NCBI GenBank assembly: GCA_016165875.1 | Contig: JABBOT010000011.1 | Location: 6,869,705-6,933,704 of the forward strand | DNA from: Acanthopleura granulata | Taxonomy: Eukaryota > Mollusca > Polyplacophora > Chitonida > Chitonidae | Direction: 5' to 3' | Length of the DNA stretch: 64,000 nucleotides | Shown here: positions 1 to 12,067 of the stretch, one piece after another | How the letters are laid out: each line of letters begins with the position of its first letter | How positions within the stretch are numbered: the stretch's first letter is position 1 | The notes under the pieces: model-generated | Seen by the model: the letters and a program-made list of their open reading frames with translations, nothing else | What the model was told of the DNA's origin: nothing | Databases searched by the model: none | Translations under genes and position numbers: made by a program

Positions 1-60
1 TCATTAAAAACCTCCGGCTGATATTTACCAAAAAAAAGCTGCCAACACAAACCATCAGAC

Positions 61-486
61 GTGGCTAAGGTACTTACGCATGCAATCACGCGGTTACAGA
101 ATAGAATTATTCAAAATTGTGATCAACGGACAGGATCACAATCAATACCACCGTGCACTCGTACAAATAAAAAATGTGATCAACGGGCAGGGTCACAATC
201 AATACCACCGTACACTCGTACAAATAAAAAATGTGATCAACGGGCAGGGTCACAATCAATACCACCGTGCACTCGTACAAATAAAAAATGTGATCAACGG
301 GCAGGATCACAATCAATACCACCGTGCACTCGTACAAATAAAAAATGTGATCAACGGGCAGGATCACAATCAATACCACCGTGCACTCGTACAAATAAAA
401 AATGTGATCAACGGACAGGATCACAATCATTACCATCGTGCACTCGTTCAAATAAAAAAAAGATAATTCAGACTGTTTATTCATAG
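61..486. repeat. 57-bp tandem array, about six copies
   Basis: Units of 57 bp start about every 57 bases from 118 (TGTGATCAACGG... CACTCGTACAAATAAAAA) and are nearly identical. Because 57 is a multiple of 3 and the unit lacks stops in several frames, long repetitive reading frames appear on both strands. None looks like a protein gene. Confidence 0.9.
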
Positions 487-2180
487 ATACATTAATTAAT
501 TTACATGGCAACTCGATTCCATGGAATGATTAGCGACAAGGCAGTAAGATGTGTTTGAGAGATTCAGGCTGTTCTATCAACAGTAGTCAGGCCATAGAGA
601 ACTATTGCCACAATGCTGTGGCTTCAAATCTGTGGTCCCACCGTAAATGATTCCTCACCGATTGAAAAATTAAACGTGCATGCATTATGCATTTTTCGGT
701 TCAGACAATTTATACCCCGGTGTGAAATCTGCACAGCCTCTACCTTGCTAAGTCGAAGAACCAGAAAAGCAATCTACAACACATTTATTTAGATATTTTG
801 ATTTATTTATTTGGTTGGTGTTATTTGGAACCCAAGAATATTTCACTCATGTAACGTAAGCATTATGGAGTGAGGAAACCGAGCATAGCCCGAACAAGAC
901 AAAAATTTCATGAAAATAGAATAATATCTGAGGCAGTTATTGCTCGTAAAAATTCATAAGAAGGAAGGTAATACTTCATTGTGCACGATACTTGTATAGG
1001 CACGGATTCGTTTAGTTCCACAATATGAACCAGAACACAGAAATTTTTTTTTATAAAAATCGGCCATTATTTGGATATGTTATCCAGGAAAAGCCAACTG
1101 TGTCATAAACACCACACAAAATAAAATCGCTTTCCCTTTTCCCCAAAGCGTTAGATAAAGGTTAGAAACACTGATTACATCATCACCCATCCTAAGATTA
1201 ATGTTATACTGTAGAATCAGAATCACAGACTTTAACTGAACCATACATAACAGATTACACTCTGCAGTGAAAATGAATTACCGGAAAGATAAATCCTGCT
1301 GTCACGTGTAAATGCACATGTGCAATATTCTCATCATAACACGCGTGTAATCACTGCTCATCAAGTGCAGATGACGCCTGTCAGATATCATCGATATTAT
1401 CAATTGTCAGGAAGCACAGATCAAAGCTCCTGGACTGCAATTAATTTTATTAAATATTAACGATAAATACAAAAGCAAGTGTACATCATTCAAGGCTGAA
1501 TGCTTTATTCAGTATTTCTGAGAACTCATTATTTTTTCCCCGCCTTTAACAATTAAAGCGCTACAAAGTTCTGTGCACCTTTTTGTTCTTTCCAGAAGCA
1601 TGCCATACTTAACCGTGTATCTGTGCTCCTCGACACTAAAGTATACTAAATGCACAAACTCTGCAGAGCTACATTAGAAAACCAATCCGTTTTTTCTGTA
1701 ACTTTGACCACTTTGTGCGGCCTGCCAAGGCTTCTCAACCCTCTGTAGCCACCGTCACAACGTTAAGGATTCTTTTTAGCTTCGTTACCCGATGCATGAC
1801 CTCTGGCGTAGCGAGAATGTCTGTAGCAACAAACCTAAGCATCACAAAGTGTCTTACACAGACAGAAAACATAAAAATGACACAAACTTATACGGCGGCC
1901 TATACACGACATTTTCCTTTTTTCATAAATTTCAATAGTTTCCAACTTTTCACCTATGTGGAAACTCACGTGATACTAGAAGTCTCGCTCTCGCTTCCTG
2001 TGAAATGAATGATTACTGAATAACGTCAACTTGAGTAAAAAGAAAACATTTGGTATCTGTTGTCATAAGGCATTAGAACATAAACTTGAACCGCTGTGAG
2101 TAGCCCGTCAGTGTTTCCCACTGCACTAACTTTTGTGCCATGTATCTTTATTTTGCAAAATAATATCAAAACATATCAGA
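487..2180. other. Intergenic DNA without a recognisable gene
   Basis: Apart from the SINE fragment near 800-895, I see no exon with splice sites, no RNA gene and no clear repeat. A 97-codon open frame at 1715-2008 has no recognisable motif and no repeat structure; I do not call it a gene. Confidence 0.6.
800..895 (-). mobile_element. SINE 3'-body fragment
   Basis: Minus-strand match to the SINE tail and body: TTTATTTGGTTGGTGTT, CAAGAATATTTCACT and CATTATGG-like segments in the right order. Head absent. Confidence 0.75.
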
Positions 2181-2182
2181 AT

Positions 2183-2351
2183 GATACCGGCCGGTGAATC
2201 CACTGTCACTTTTATTTTATACATGAGAACGAATGGCGTTTAGAGGTTTCTCAAATCAGCCAGTTCTGATACCGGCCGGTGAATCCACTGTCACTTTTAT
2301 TTTATACATGAGAACGAATGGCGTTTAGAGGTTTCTCAAATCAGCCAGTTC
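2183..2351. repeat. 85-bp tandem duplication
   Basis: Two almost perfect copies (2183-2267 and 2268-2351) beginning GATACCGGCCGGTG and ending TCAGCCAGTTC. The identity implies a recent event or an assembly duplication. Confidence 0.92.
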
Positions 2352-2389
2352 CAAAGACGGGAAAGGGTGTGTATTCTTTCTCAAGCACG

Positions 2390-2474
2390 TGCCACCAAGT
2401 CCTGAGGGATCATGCCACCAAGTCCTGAGGGATCATGCCACCAAGTCCTGAGGGATCATGCCACCAAGTCCTGA
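2390..2474. repeat. 23-bp tandem array, four copies
   Basis: Perfect 23-bp units (TGCCACCAAGTCCTGAGG plus GATCA) at 2390, 2413, 2436 and 2459; the last is truncated. It lies 38 bp after the 85-bp duplication. Confidence 0.93.
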
Positions 2475-2479
2475 TTTCA

Positions 2480-4515
2480 TGTAAAAAATCTTAAGAACAA
2501 GATGGATATTTGTAAATCACCATGTTTGAAATAGAACAACTATATATATGTACATAATTAAACCCTCCATTTCCCCTCCAGGGATTAATGTATGGTTACG
2601 TATACCAACTGTAACGATCGCTCTTCCATCAGAGAAACCCCCCTCAGCCAAGCGTAATAATCCATTACATCATCTAATGATACACCCCCCATTTAATAAA
2701 AGCTTCACGTCGTCGTACAGTTCGTATATTTGTGTGTGATTAAATTACCAGTTTCATGTATATAACGCACGTTCTTCTGTTCGGGAATCTCGCGTCAGCC
2801 AAGCATAATCACCCATCACATCTTCTAAATGGCGAAGGGAAATTATGAACTTGCGTCCATGAAAAGCCTTATGTATAACCATGTGTAAGAGGAATAAAGA
2901 TACTTGTAGAATTAACTGGAAGTTTGTTTTAAACTTATGTAGTCTACATTTGTCGACTGAATCTTTCCACTCGTGTATACTAAATCTGATCTTCCAGACT
3001 ATATATTTAAAGTATGTTTGCTTGATGAAAAGAAAGTTTTTAATTTATTTCCATGATTTTTATGGTATTTTTATCCAAACTTACTCACCATTTTCCAAAT
3101 ATTCATGCGGGAACGATTACTGAAATTACTGAAATCTTACGGAGAGGGATAAATCATGGATATAGCCGCGGGGCGAAATGCAGGCAGACAGCTGACACTA
3201 TGTATGTTCAGTTAGTTATTTCGATCGGGTCATTACAGGTGAAAAAAATGGTGCTATTTACCAATTCCAGGTGCATGCAAGCGTGGACTGACGTGCATCT
3301 CCCATAGGTGTTTGAATGGACTGACTTGTACCTGCTATAGAGGCCAATGGACTGACCAGTACCAGGCCGAGGCAGCAAGCGTCTATCCATCGAACGAGAA
3401 CCGGAACTGATGGAGGGCCATTATATTCTGCTAATGATCTCAGTAATTGATTGTTATATTATTAATCCGATTCGAGTACAGTAGCCTAGCTGTACTGTAC
3501 GCTCAGATGTTGACAATTATGTTAGTGTCCAGTATTAATTCTTAATACACTTTTCAACGACAAGCTACTGATGTTCTCGTTGTTTTCCCTCTTGGAATGA
3601 TAGCCGAATTAACCTGTTGATATGTTTTATCAAGCGAGACATCGCCGCCATGTTGTTTAGATCACACGATAATAGAAAGCAATGGTCATGCTTTACAAGT
3701 CATTGTTTCAAACTTTGAAGGAAAAAAATTGGTATCAAAAGTGGTGCAAAGGAAGAAGAAGAAGAAACCGAAGGCTCTCGGTGTGACTTGTTCTATTGAA
3801 GGAAACTTTAATTGTGGTATTTGAGGTGTAATGGCTTTACCCGAGTCAGGGTCTCCGAGTCCTTATCACATATACATCTGGATGACAGCGCATCTCCAGT
3901 AGCACTTAGTAAATCCATCAGAACCTCGCACATACTAATCAGAATGCGTGTATTTATTTAGCTATTTAGAATTCTTTCAAAAAGCGCTCAGATTTTCTCG
4001 GTCAAAGAAAATGAAACTAAAGAGAAAAGAAAACGTTGTGTATTTTTGGTTCTGTCATTTGTAAATACACACTGTACTATATTATTTACACAAATTATGT
4101 ATACATAACATAACACAACATAAACTTCGCTTAATGTTTGATATGCCAAATAAAGCGTATACAAAATGGGGGAAATGGGGGTGACCTAAGCAGGCCTTAG
4201 GGCCTTAGCGACCTCAAGACGAATGACAAAATTTTCGTGCAAATTGCTACTTTTGTGCATTTAGACGATTAGTTAGAATAAGATCCAAGCTGAAATGAAT
4301 TGACAAGAGGTCCGATTTCATATCTGCATTCCAAGAGACACGTTCATTGTTTATAGATTATATCGCACGTATTTCTTCCATTTCCAAACTCATTATCTGG
4401 AGGATGCATACTGTATTACATAGTTCCAGGCCAACGATGAGTGCATTTCATATCGTGGGTATGTCGTACATATACGGTTTATGCTCATCATCTTTCGGGT
4501 CCTGCATTGCACGCC
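2480..4515. other. Intergenic DNA without a recognisable gene
   Basis: AT-rich unique sequence with only short stop-limited frames. No splice-flanked coding segment, RNA gene or strong repeat was recognised. Confidence 0.55.
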
Positions 4516-4519
4516 TGTG

Positions 4520-5022
4520 TATATAAACACTTAGAAAAGAAGGTTCAGTTAGCGTGCTATAAAGAACCTTATGGTTCTGTTCTGAACCCTAGAGTGCTAT
4601 CCTTTGTAAACTTGCTTACTCCTCAGAGCGAAGGTTCACTGATCGAGGATAGGGTTCTACTGTCGAACCCTCATGCACCCTTCAAAAAAGTGAGATAAAT
4701 TCAGAATCGTGCATGGACGTAAGGGAAGAAAAATAAAATTGTCCACACTTTAACTCCAAAACAAGTATGACGACGATTTCATGTGCAATGAACATTTAAA
4801 GTACAAAGATAACATCATGGCATGATCTCGTGTGTATCTGTTTGTCAGAGCCACTTAGGCTTAATAACATCCTGGTGCAACCTGGAAACTTTCATGCTGG
4901 GTGCTAAACTGAACCCTACCAATAACATTCTCTATGGAACTCTACAGGATGCCACTAAAAGGGCAAGGCATGGAAAGTCTAAAGACTGAATGACTGCACC
5001 CTTCTTTTCTAAGTGTGTATAC
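4520..5022. mobile_element. MITE-like element with ~26-bp terminal inverted repeats
   Basis: The left end TAAACACTTAGAAAAGAAGG (from about 4522) is the inverse complement of the right end near 4995-5020, where it reads TACACACTTAGAAAAGAAGG on the minus strand. A TA flanks both ends, as with TA-inserting elements. Inside are several GAACCCT motifs in both orientations. No transposase frame is present, so it would be non-autonomous. Confidence 0.6.
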
Positions 5023-5339
5023 CAAGCGCAGCAAACTTGTCGATAAGACTTCGATATCTGCAGACTTGTTCCTTTCTCCCCTGTCAATCAGCCATGTACC
5101 TGGGCCGGTTATACACGTGGTCACCCATACAGGGTCGGTTCCGTTGCACTATACAACAGCGTATCAATTAGCGTTAATTAGTGCAGCTGTCGTGACGCGA
5201 CCTCACCTGAGTTTGTTAAGTGAAATTCCGTCATGGAAATCTGACCTCTAATCGCCACATTACCAGGGCCTATACACGTGATGCTATATTGTATATTCCA
5301 CAGCGTACAGGTGAACGATGCTAGTTAGTCATATATAAT

Positions 5340-6480
5340 TCCATGAGGCTGTCAGTTTGAATATAAGAGACTACAACTAAAGAATCTTGTCAATTTACCT
5401 CAGTCAAGGTTTTATTCTAACTGTTCCTTAATATAAAGGCTTAAAAAGCAGCAACTGACACACCTTAAAACCATGGATTAAGCAGAATTGGGGAAAAAAA
5501 ATCGCAATGATGTTTATTGCAATTTATCAGACGTCAGCCGTTTAGAATTACTCAAAATGCGTTGTCTCAATCACATTTATTTGAAAAAAAAAAAACACAC
5601 ACACATGAAAACAATGGCAAGGGAACAGGCCTCGGGGATGATTTGTCCATCAGCAAAATTCTGGTTTGCATAGGAATTTAATATAAAAGACTGCAGCATA
5701 GAGATTAATTTTACCAGATTTGCTGTTTCTGCTGTTTACCAGATGGTTCCACGTACTCGGTAAAACATGGTGGCAACTATCCGTGTTATAGTGTTTAGAC
5801 AGTACAACTTACATGTAACCCCCCCCCCCCCCAAGCACTAGGGCTAAAGCAGGATTAGGAAAAATTATGCAGTGATGATACACGAACTTGAAACAAATAC
5901 ATAATTCTTCACTGATCTAGAAATGCTGTGTTGTCATAACATTTATGTTGTACAATCTCATCAACAACAGTGCCGATGGATCAGGCCTCGGGAACACCTA
6001 ATCCATCAGCAGAATTCCCGTTTATGTAGAGATATAATGTAAAGACTCTTGCATTAAGAGTAAAACCGGAACTGACGCGACAGTTTGATGGTTGGCAAAT
6101 GGTCACACATAATCGGTGAAATCCGGTCTCTTGTCACATTACCTGAATTAGCGTTTTATTCTTGGGTTTTGTTCAGGTAAACACTTGCAGCAGTAACAAC
6201 AACTTACTTCTACACTACCCCTATAGAACCACGGCTCAAGTAGAGTTAAGTAAAACTACACAGTTCTGTTAAATCCAATTCTTTGTCGTCATTGGTGTAG
6301 ATTTAATCAAAATGGTGTGTTGTTATCACATTTAAAAAACAACAACTTGAAAGGCATGCTAAGGGGCCTCGGTGGTGCTTAATCCACGAGCAGAATATAT
6401 CCCAGAAGAGGGTTATGTTATATATATCCGTGTATAACACGAATACGATATAAAAGACTATAAAACCTTTTGAAGAGTTT
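5340..6480. repeat. Diverged ~380-bp tandem triplication
   Basis: Three anchor sets recur in order: a TGTGTTGTCATAACATTTA-like block at about 5554, 5931 and 6310; GGCCTCGG plus TCCATCAGCAGAATTC-like at 5628, 5983 and 6365; and ATATAAAAGACT-like at about 5680, 6038 and 6449. A related segment recurs near 10990-11160. Confidence 0.65.
5819..5832. repeat. Poly-C tract
   Basis: Fourteen consecutive C residues within the second unit of the ~380-bp repeat. The length may be unreliable in sequencing. Confidence 0.95.
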
Positions 6481-6779
6481 TGACAAAAAGACGACTCTCT
6501 CTTGTAGGCATTATTACAGGGTCAGAGGAAAACAGGGAGTTGTAACTTCTGTCTGACAATGGTGAAGAAATATTCAAGACATTGATGGACACAGATCTGG
6601 ATCCAGTTTTATCATTATCAGTAGGATCTAATACATAGTGTTTGGCTTAAGTCCACGCTAAGCTCAAAACCGTATCCAAGTCCGTGCATAACCTTTTCCG
6701 TCAGGATTTTATCAAACAGACAGACAACAAAACGACGGCCGAAACATATCCTCCTTGGCCGGAGAAATTAATACCTGTG

Positions 6780-6945
6780 CCCCAGACCTCGGGGAAAACC
6801 CACGACCTTCGAGAGGTTCGCGAAAGACGTGTATGGCCAGAGAGGAAGCCAGCCCGAGCCGTACTTGAATTCACAGAGACCACATTGGTTAAAGCCTCTT
6901 GGACCGTTGTATTGAGCTAACATCTCGGCCAGGGAAGTTCCGTAT
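6780..6945 (-). mobile_element. SINE copy with tRNA-like head, degenerate
   Basis: In minus orientation the head (box A-like then TTCAAGTACGGCTCGG box B region) and GGCTTCCTCTCTGGCC, then TCGTGGGTTTTCCCCGAGGT are recognisable. The 3' body is lost. Confidence 0.75.
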
Positions 6946-7204
6946 AAATATGACGACATTAACAGAACATAATGTACATGGATAATATGGTGCTCAACAC
7001 ACGGACTGGTATTGTTCTTCTCCTTGGCACAGCATTCAGCTGTTATAAAACGAGACAGCTATTTCTAAAGTAACAGTATACATGATATGTTCCGGCTTCT
7101 TTATGAATGGCAAATATGTTAAGGCACATCAGCTTGAGCATGTGCATCATTGTTGTGCTAACCAGGTATAATCAAACCAAATTGAAACCTCTTGCATGGA
7201 TCAG

Positions 7205-7335
7205 ATAAATTTATTTATTTATTCATTTATTTATTACGCCGTACTCAACTTCGTTATCGTGTGGGGCAGGCGGGGCGGTGCAGAGCCGTGGAGGAACCCA
7301 CTGGCTGCCAGAACTTCCCAAGCACAATGGAGAGA
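7205..7335 (-). mobile_element. SINE 3' part, degenerate
   Basis: TTTATTTATTACGCCGTACTCAA marks the inverted tail. It is followed by a rearranged body with GCAGAGCC and AACCCAC segments. Confidence 0.6.
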
Positions 7336-7339
7336 GTGG

Positions 7340-9300
7340 AGCAAACCAAAATACAATAATATATGGTATCCTGTAGGTTAATATTCTTCAACGGTTACAG
7401 GTACCATATATTGTAGTAACATATTTTACTCTACTTCAAGGTTCCAATATGCCTATATATGCACCGGAATCAAATACATACATGGGTACACGTGAAACGT
7501 TGTTGTTTGCTGAGTCTTTCTTTCCTTCATATAGCCCTATGCGCCAGCGAATATATTCTAATGCAAGCATGGTCAAGGAACAACAGTGGTCAAGGAATGA
7601 AAATCTACATCCCCGCCGGCGGGCATTGACTGTAATCACAATTTATCTTAGCTCCCCAATCTGTATTTATAAAATTAATTTCAGTTTGCTGCTGCGGAGC
7701 GGACTATAAAGACAAGGCGTGCATTCCTCTGTCATGTGAACGTCTTTACCCTGTATGTACTCGGTATATTTCTGCTTGTACGTGCGTATGTGGTATACAG
7801 GTACAAGTACACTCCAGGTAAACTGTATATTTAGATATACAGGCTCCTTGTAAATTGTATATGTAGATATATATGTCACAGTGTCCGGAGATGCCTTTTG
7901 TGTTATAATGGTTGAAGTAGCGAGGCAGCGAAAGGTTCTCTATCCAATTCCATATTGGACACAATGGAAAGAACTGAGGCATATTTCTTATCATCAATAC
8001 ATACAGGTATAGCCTACACATACATATATTCGATATCGATGAATCGACTTACCTGGATTGTTCAGCTTAAAGAATGCAATCCCTTCGATTATAACCGGTA
8101 ACATATATATATAATCCTTTGACAAGGAACACGACAGACGACTGCTTTGCCCGACTCAATTCCAGGAATCCTGCCCGCGTGTAAAAGAGAATACTGTGTG
8201 TTGTCGTAGCTGGGAGAATTCCTCGTAGGGTCTCGCCTTTGTGCCGAGCTGTAGCCAAATCATCCTCACCGATATGCCATGGTCTTCCGACGCTCGATCG
8301 TATGTCCTTGTGAGCAGGTGTCCACATGTATGCCCAGAGCAGTTTATAACTCTCTTGGGTAGGGACTGGGTGATGTGGGTAGGCGAGAGAAAAAGCTGAA
8401 TGTATACGTTTACTAGTATAGACCTACACCTGTCCGCTTTACTATCTCCCCCACGGGAATAACTGTAGTCATGTACTGCATATATCCACCCGATCGCTTG
8501 AACTGAATTGTTTCTGCCAATTGAATGAATATCGGATATTCCTATAGTCTTCCACAGTTATGATTCAAGCTGTGCAATATTTTATAAATTGCTGTTTGTA
8601 CCACACCTGTATGTCATATATATACGTGCGACTATATGGGTGGCCGACGATGTTATTAAACATTTCATAGGAATGGGGAGGCGCAGATGCTATACGATAG
8701 TACGGCTAAAGTACCTCCACTTTGTACAGATTGATGTTTGAATTATGCGCTCCTAATTAAGGTTTCCATGGCTGCCTGCGTGGTTCTCCTTGCAATTTGC
8801 CAGCCAAAGTTCAATGCAAAATGTAGACCGAGCGTGTGCTTTGCTTCATTACAGTGTACTAGATTTAGATCAAAGACGCCGTATGTGCGGTTAAAATGGA
8901 CATGCCTTTGACGGTGAACAAAGGCAGATATATAAAGACTTTCTGTAATATGGGGAGGGTGTATATAGTTCGTTGTCTTGCTTTTCCCTCTATGATTATA
9001 TTTATTATTAATAATGATGCTACTAAATTATCGTAGCAGGCCTTTTTGCTATATGCTATATGTTCAGTAATTATGTAGAGATATATGTACCTGCTTAAAA
9101 TATATAGCCTAAGCTAATTATAACCACATTCGGATGTCATCAGAATTTGGCATAAATGATAATACTCTATCAGTGTACCATATAACAGCTCACCTAATTG
9201 TGGCTTCTCTTGGAAATAACTATACTTAACTAGCTAGTAAATACAAGCATAAACGTATGCATGTGTGGCGCTTGCCTTTGACACACACTATGTGCAGCCG
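7340..9300. other. Intergenic DNA without a recognisable gene
   Basis: Mixed unique sequence with many TATATA and ACATAT runs. Open frames stay under 95 codons with no motif. No tRNA or rRNA was seen. Confidence 0.55.
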
Positions 9301-9311
9301 TCTCTTTCCTG

Positions 9312-9462
9312 AAAAGTATCCTCCATTTAATCCGTTAAGGAATAACGGATTAGGCCTTTATCCGTTCCTGATAACGCATTTAATCCACATAAGCAGGAAT
9401 GCTTAATAGACAGAAAGGCGGTCCGTCATCTCTCAAAGAACCGATGTAAGGGAAGACTTTTT
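9312..9462. mobile_element. Short MITE-like hairpin (AATCCGTTA family)
   Basis: The left arm AAAAGTATCCTCCATTTAAT CCGTTA pairs with a right arm whose inverse complement begins AAAAAGTCTTCCCTTACATC. The arms resemble those of the larger element at 9618-9933, so this looks like a shorter relative. Confidence 0.6.
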
Positions 9463-9617
9463 TCTACAGTTGTTAGCCTAAGCCTCACCAGTAAGGTTTG
9501 GGCACGGAACGGTACACTGATCACAGTTCATTTGTAAAATTGTTGTATGTGTCAGGTAATTGCGAGCATATTGTGCGTAGTTTACATGATCAAAATCCAT
9601 TTGGACCAAGCATTATA

Positions 9618-9933
9618 AGCCCTCAAAAAATCTTCCATTAAATCCGTTATTTGAGGGATGACGGATTACCTTTCCTCTGGGCTAACGGAGTAATGCGTTC
9701 CTCATAACGTAATCCACTCATAACGTTTCTTCAGCGGATAATGAAATGTTCCGTGCAACGGTGAACACCTTTGAATCCGCTGACGGATTGCTTTTTTTGG
9801 TAACGAATTAATTCGATTCAGAAAAAGCAATCAGGAACGGATGATGCCTAACGGATGATCCGTTAAATCAACGAAAAGGAAATCCGTCATTCCTCAAATA
9901 ACTGATTTTACGGAAGATATTTCTTTCAGGGCT
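9618..9933. mobile_element. MITE-like element with ~58-bp terminal inverted repeats
   Basis: The left arm, about 9618-9675 (AGCCCTCAAAAAATCTTCC, then ATCCGTTATTTGAGGGATGA), matches the inverse complement of the right arm at about 9876-9933 with a few mismatches. The interior repeats the AACGGAT/ATCCGTT motif. There is no coding capacity, and flanking target duplications are not obvious. Confidence 0.72.
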
Positions 9934-10127
9934 CTGGCCGAAATGACATAGTTCGTCCACACAAGATTATTGGATGGTGTTTCGAAATGAACTTTTATTG
10001 TTAGTTTGGGACATTCTGGGAAGATAGCACACATTCAGTAGTGCTGTAATCTGCTGAATAGCTCACAGCTCTGACTACTCAATATTACAAAAGTATTCAC
10101 ATGCATAGGCTAACACTGTTTTGTTAG

Positions 10128-10192
10128 TGAAGGAAACCGGACTGCCCGGCGTGAACCACCAACCCTTGGTGAGTACTTTGCCACACGTGACG
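10128..10192 (+). repeat. Dispersed repeat family D, copy 1
   Basis: TGAAGGAAACCGGACTGCCC and GTGAACCACCAACCCTTGGT resemble 15361-15430 (TGAAGGAAACTGGTTGGTCC, GATAAACTACTGACCTTTGA). Confidence 0.5.
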
Positions 10193-10207
10193 TCTATTTA
10201 TGTACAT

Positions 10208-10470
10208 GTATTTATTTGACTGCTGTTTTGCTCCGTACTCAAAGATATTTCACTTATATGACCGCGGCCAGCATTATGGTGGAAGGAAACAGGGCAGAGC
10301 CCCGTCGGAAACCCACGACCATCCGCAGTTTGCTGGCAGACCTTCCCGCAGAGCCGAAGCGAGCATGAGCTGGTCTTGAACTCACAGCGGCCGCATTGGT
10401 GGGAGGCTTCGGGTCATTGCACTGCGTTAGCGCGCTAATGGACTGAGCCACGGAGGCTCCACGTCCACTT
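10208..10470 (-). mobile_element. Full-length tRNA-derived SINE
   Basis: The best-preserved copy. Read on the minus strand it has GGAGCCTCCGTGGCTCAG and a TTAGCGCGCTAACGCAG stem (box A region), GTTCAAGACCAGCTC (box B), GTCGTGGGTTTCC, CATAATGCTGGCCGCGGTC and AAGTGAAATATCTTTGAGTA, then an AAATAAAT tail. The head is Ser/Leu-tRNA-like with a long variable arm. Confidence 0.88.
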
Positions 10471-10639
10471 TAGTAGTGGCTTCCGTCAGCTCCAAGTAGC
10501 GTCTTACTAAAGTTGTCGCAATGCTTAGAGTGTGTCTACGAAACACCACAAGCGCCGCCATATTTAGTGTACTTACGGAATCTACGTCTGGCCGAGGGTA
10601 GGTGTAGATTTGCACCAAACTTTACATCAAGTCGCAGCT

Positions 10640-10812
10640 ACTCCAGCTCTGTAGGACAGTCAGTCTTTCCTGCGACACACCTCCGGCAGGCTTACACCCA
10701 CTCTCAGCCTTACTCCAGCTTTCCCTGCAACTTGTGGATGCTCGTGGGTTTCTCCCTGTGTCTATGCGCGGTTTCCTTCCGCCATAATGCCGGCCAAAGA
10801 ATAAATAAAATA
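10640..10812 (+). mobile_element. Degenerate SINE copy
   Basis: GTGGATGCTCGTGGGTTTCT, GGTTTCCTTCCGCCATAATG and CCGGCC recall the SINE body and are followed by an AATAAATAAAATAA tail. The AAGTGAAATATT block is missing. Confidence 0.6.
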
Positions 10813-11218
10813 ATATTTATTTGAGTGGAATGTAACGGCATATGGACCAACATAAGAATTTTTCACGTAGAGGAGTTCTAGGTGTGAACAATGCACCGCC
10901 CATTGCCCGATATACACTACAAACCTCCTGACGCAAAGTCGCAGCCGAATGAGACTTGGGTTCGAACAGGTAACTTCATTGGTCAAGAATAGTATAAAAT
11001 ACTACAGCAAAGATAGTAAAACCAGACCAGTGATAACATTGCGATAATTGGCAAGTGGTGACACGTTATCGGTGAAATCTGGCCTCATGGCAATTTACTT
11101 CAGTTGGCTTTCGTTCTAACTATTGACATAAATGCATAAGCAGTATAGCAACTCACACACCCCCTAGTGCCATGACAGTACTGAGAGCGTAGCAGCAACA
11201 AGAACCATTATTAAAGTC

Positions 11219-11300
11219 TTTGGTGTGACCCGACCCGAGATTCCGGATCTCCCGACCGGTAACGGACCCTCTAACCACCAGGCCACCTCGTACACTGTAA
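11219..11300 (-). mobile_element. Second-type tRNA-like SINE head
   Basis: Inverse complement reads GAGGTGGCCTGGTGGTTAGA (box A-like) and ends AATCTCGGGTCGGGTC (box B-like). The sequence differs from the dominant family. I saw no intact acceptor stem, so it is not called a tRNA gene. Confidence 0.45.
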
Positions 11301-11780
11301 ATTTCTATGTTTAGATTGTAAAGACCTTTGTGCATCAGATATTAAACACTTGGCGATTATAGCATTATAGCATAAGCCTATATGCATGTTTTAAACGCTT
11401 AAGTTTAATACTTAAATATATGTGAATATTTATTTAACACGCTTGTTTGAAGTTTAATCACCTATTAAATGCCTTGGGCGTTTGTCAGTGTAAACGATTC
11501 ACTCCCGAATCGAATCATGTACCTAAGACTTTAACATCGGTAATTTTGTTTGACGATTCGGATAACAGAAGGTTAATTTACTCATGGGCCAGCTATTAGT
11601 ATTAATGTTACTGGGTAGGACTTAGTTCTTGGTGTCTTCAGCGTGGCGCGTTCATTGAGACGGCACTATAAATATGTCGGCATTTCGTCCGGAATTTTAC
11701 AATGAGACACTGTCGGGATATGATCGAAACACAGTCGGGATATGATCGAAATAATGTTGGAAGTGACGTTAGACCCCAGC

Positions 11781-11812
11781 CCAACCAACCAACCAACCAA
11801 CCAACAAACAAA
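11781..11812. repeat. (CCAA)n microsatellite
   Basis: Seven or so CCAA units followed by CAAACAAACA. Confidence 0.95.
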
Positions 11813-11892
11813 CAGAATCTCAGGCCTCAAGAACGAGTTGTCCATCAAAAGTAGTTTATTTATCTGATTGATGTTGTACACAGCATACGAAC

Positions 11893-12067
11893 GAATGTTT
11901 TACTTATATACGACGACGGCCATCATGCATGATGGGGGTGGGGGGTGGGGTGGGAAGATGAAGCCAGCGTAAGCAGGACTTGAACTCTCATGCAGAACGG
12001 CACTGTTTAAAGATTCACGGGTCACTGTTCAGTGCTAGCGCTCTAAGCACTCCGCCAGGGCGCACCT
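11893..12067 (-). mobile_element. SINE copy with tRNA-like head
   Basis: Minus strand: GCCCTGGCGGAGTGCTTAGA head, GAGTTCAAGTCCTGCTTACG box B, then GCTGGCTTC. The body is replaced by a G-rich tract at 11935-11955 and resumes at the GCCGTCGT/ATAAGT block. Confidence 0.65.

Noticed and set aside
61..486. Overlapping repetitive frames of 128-141 codons on both strands
   Set aside because: All three come from the 57-bp tandem unit; no start context, splice site or known motif.
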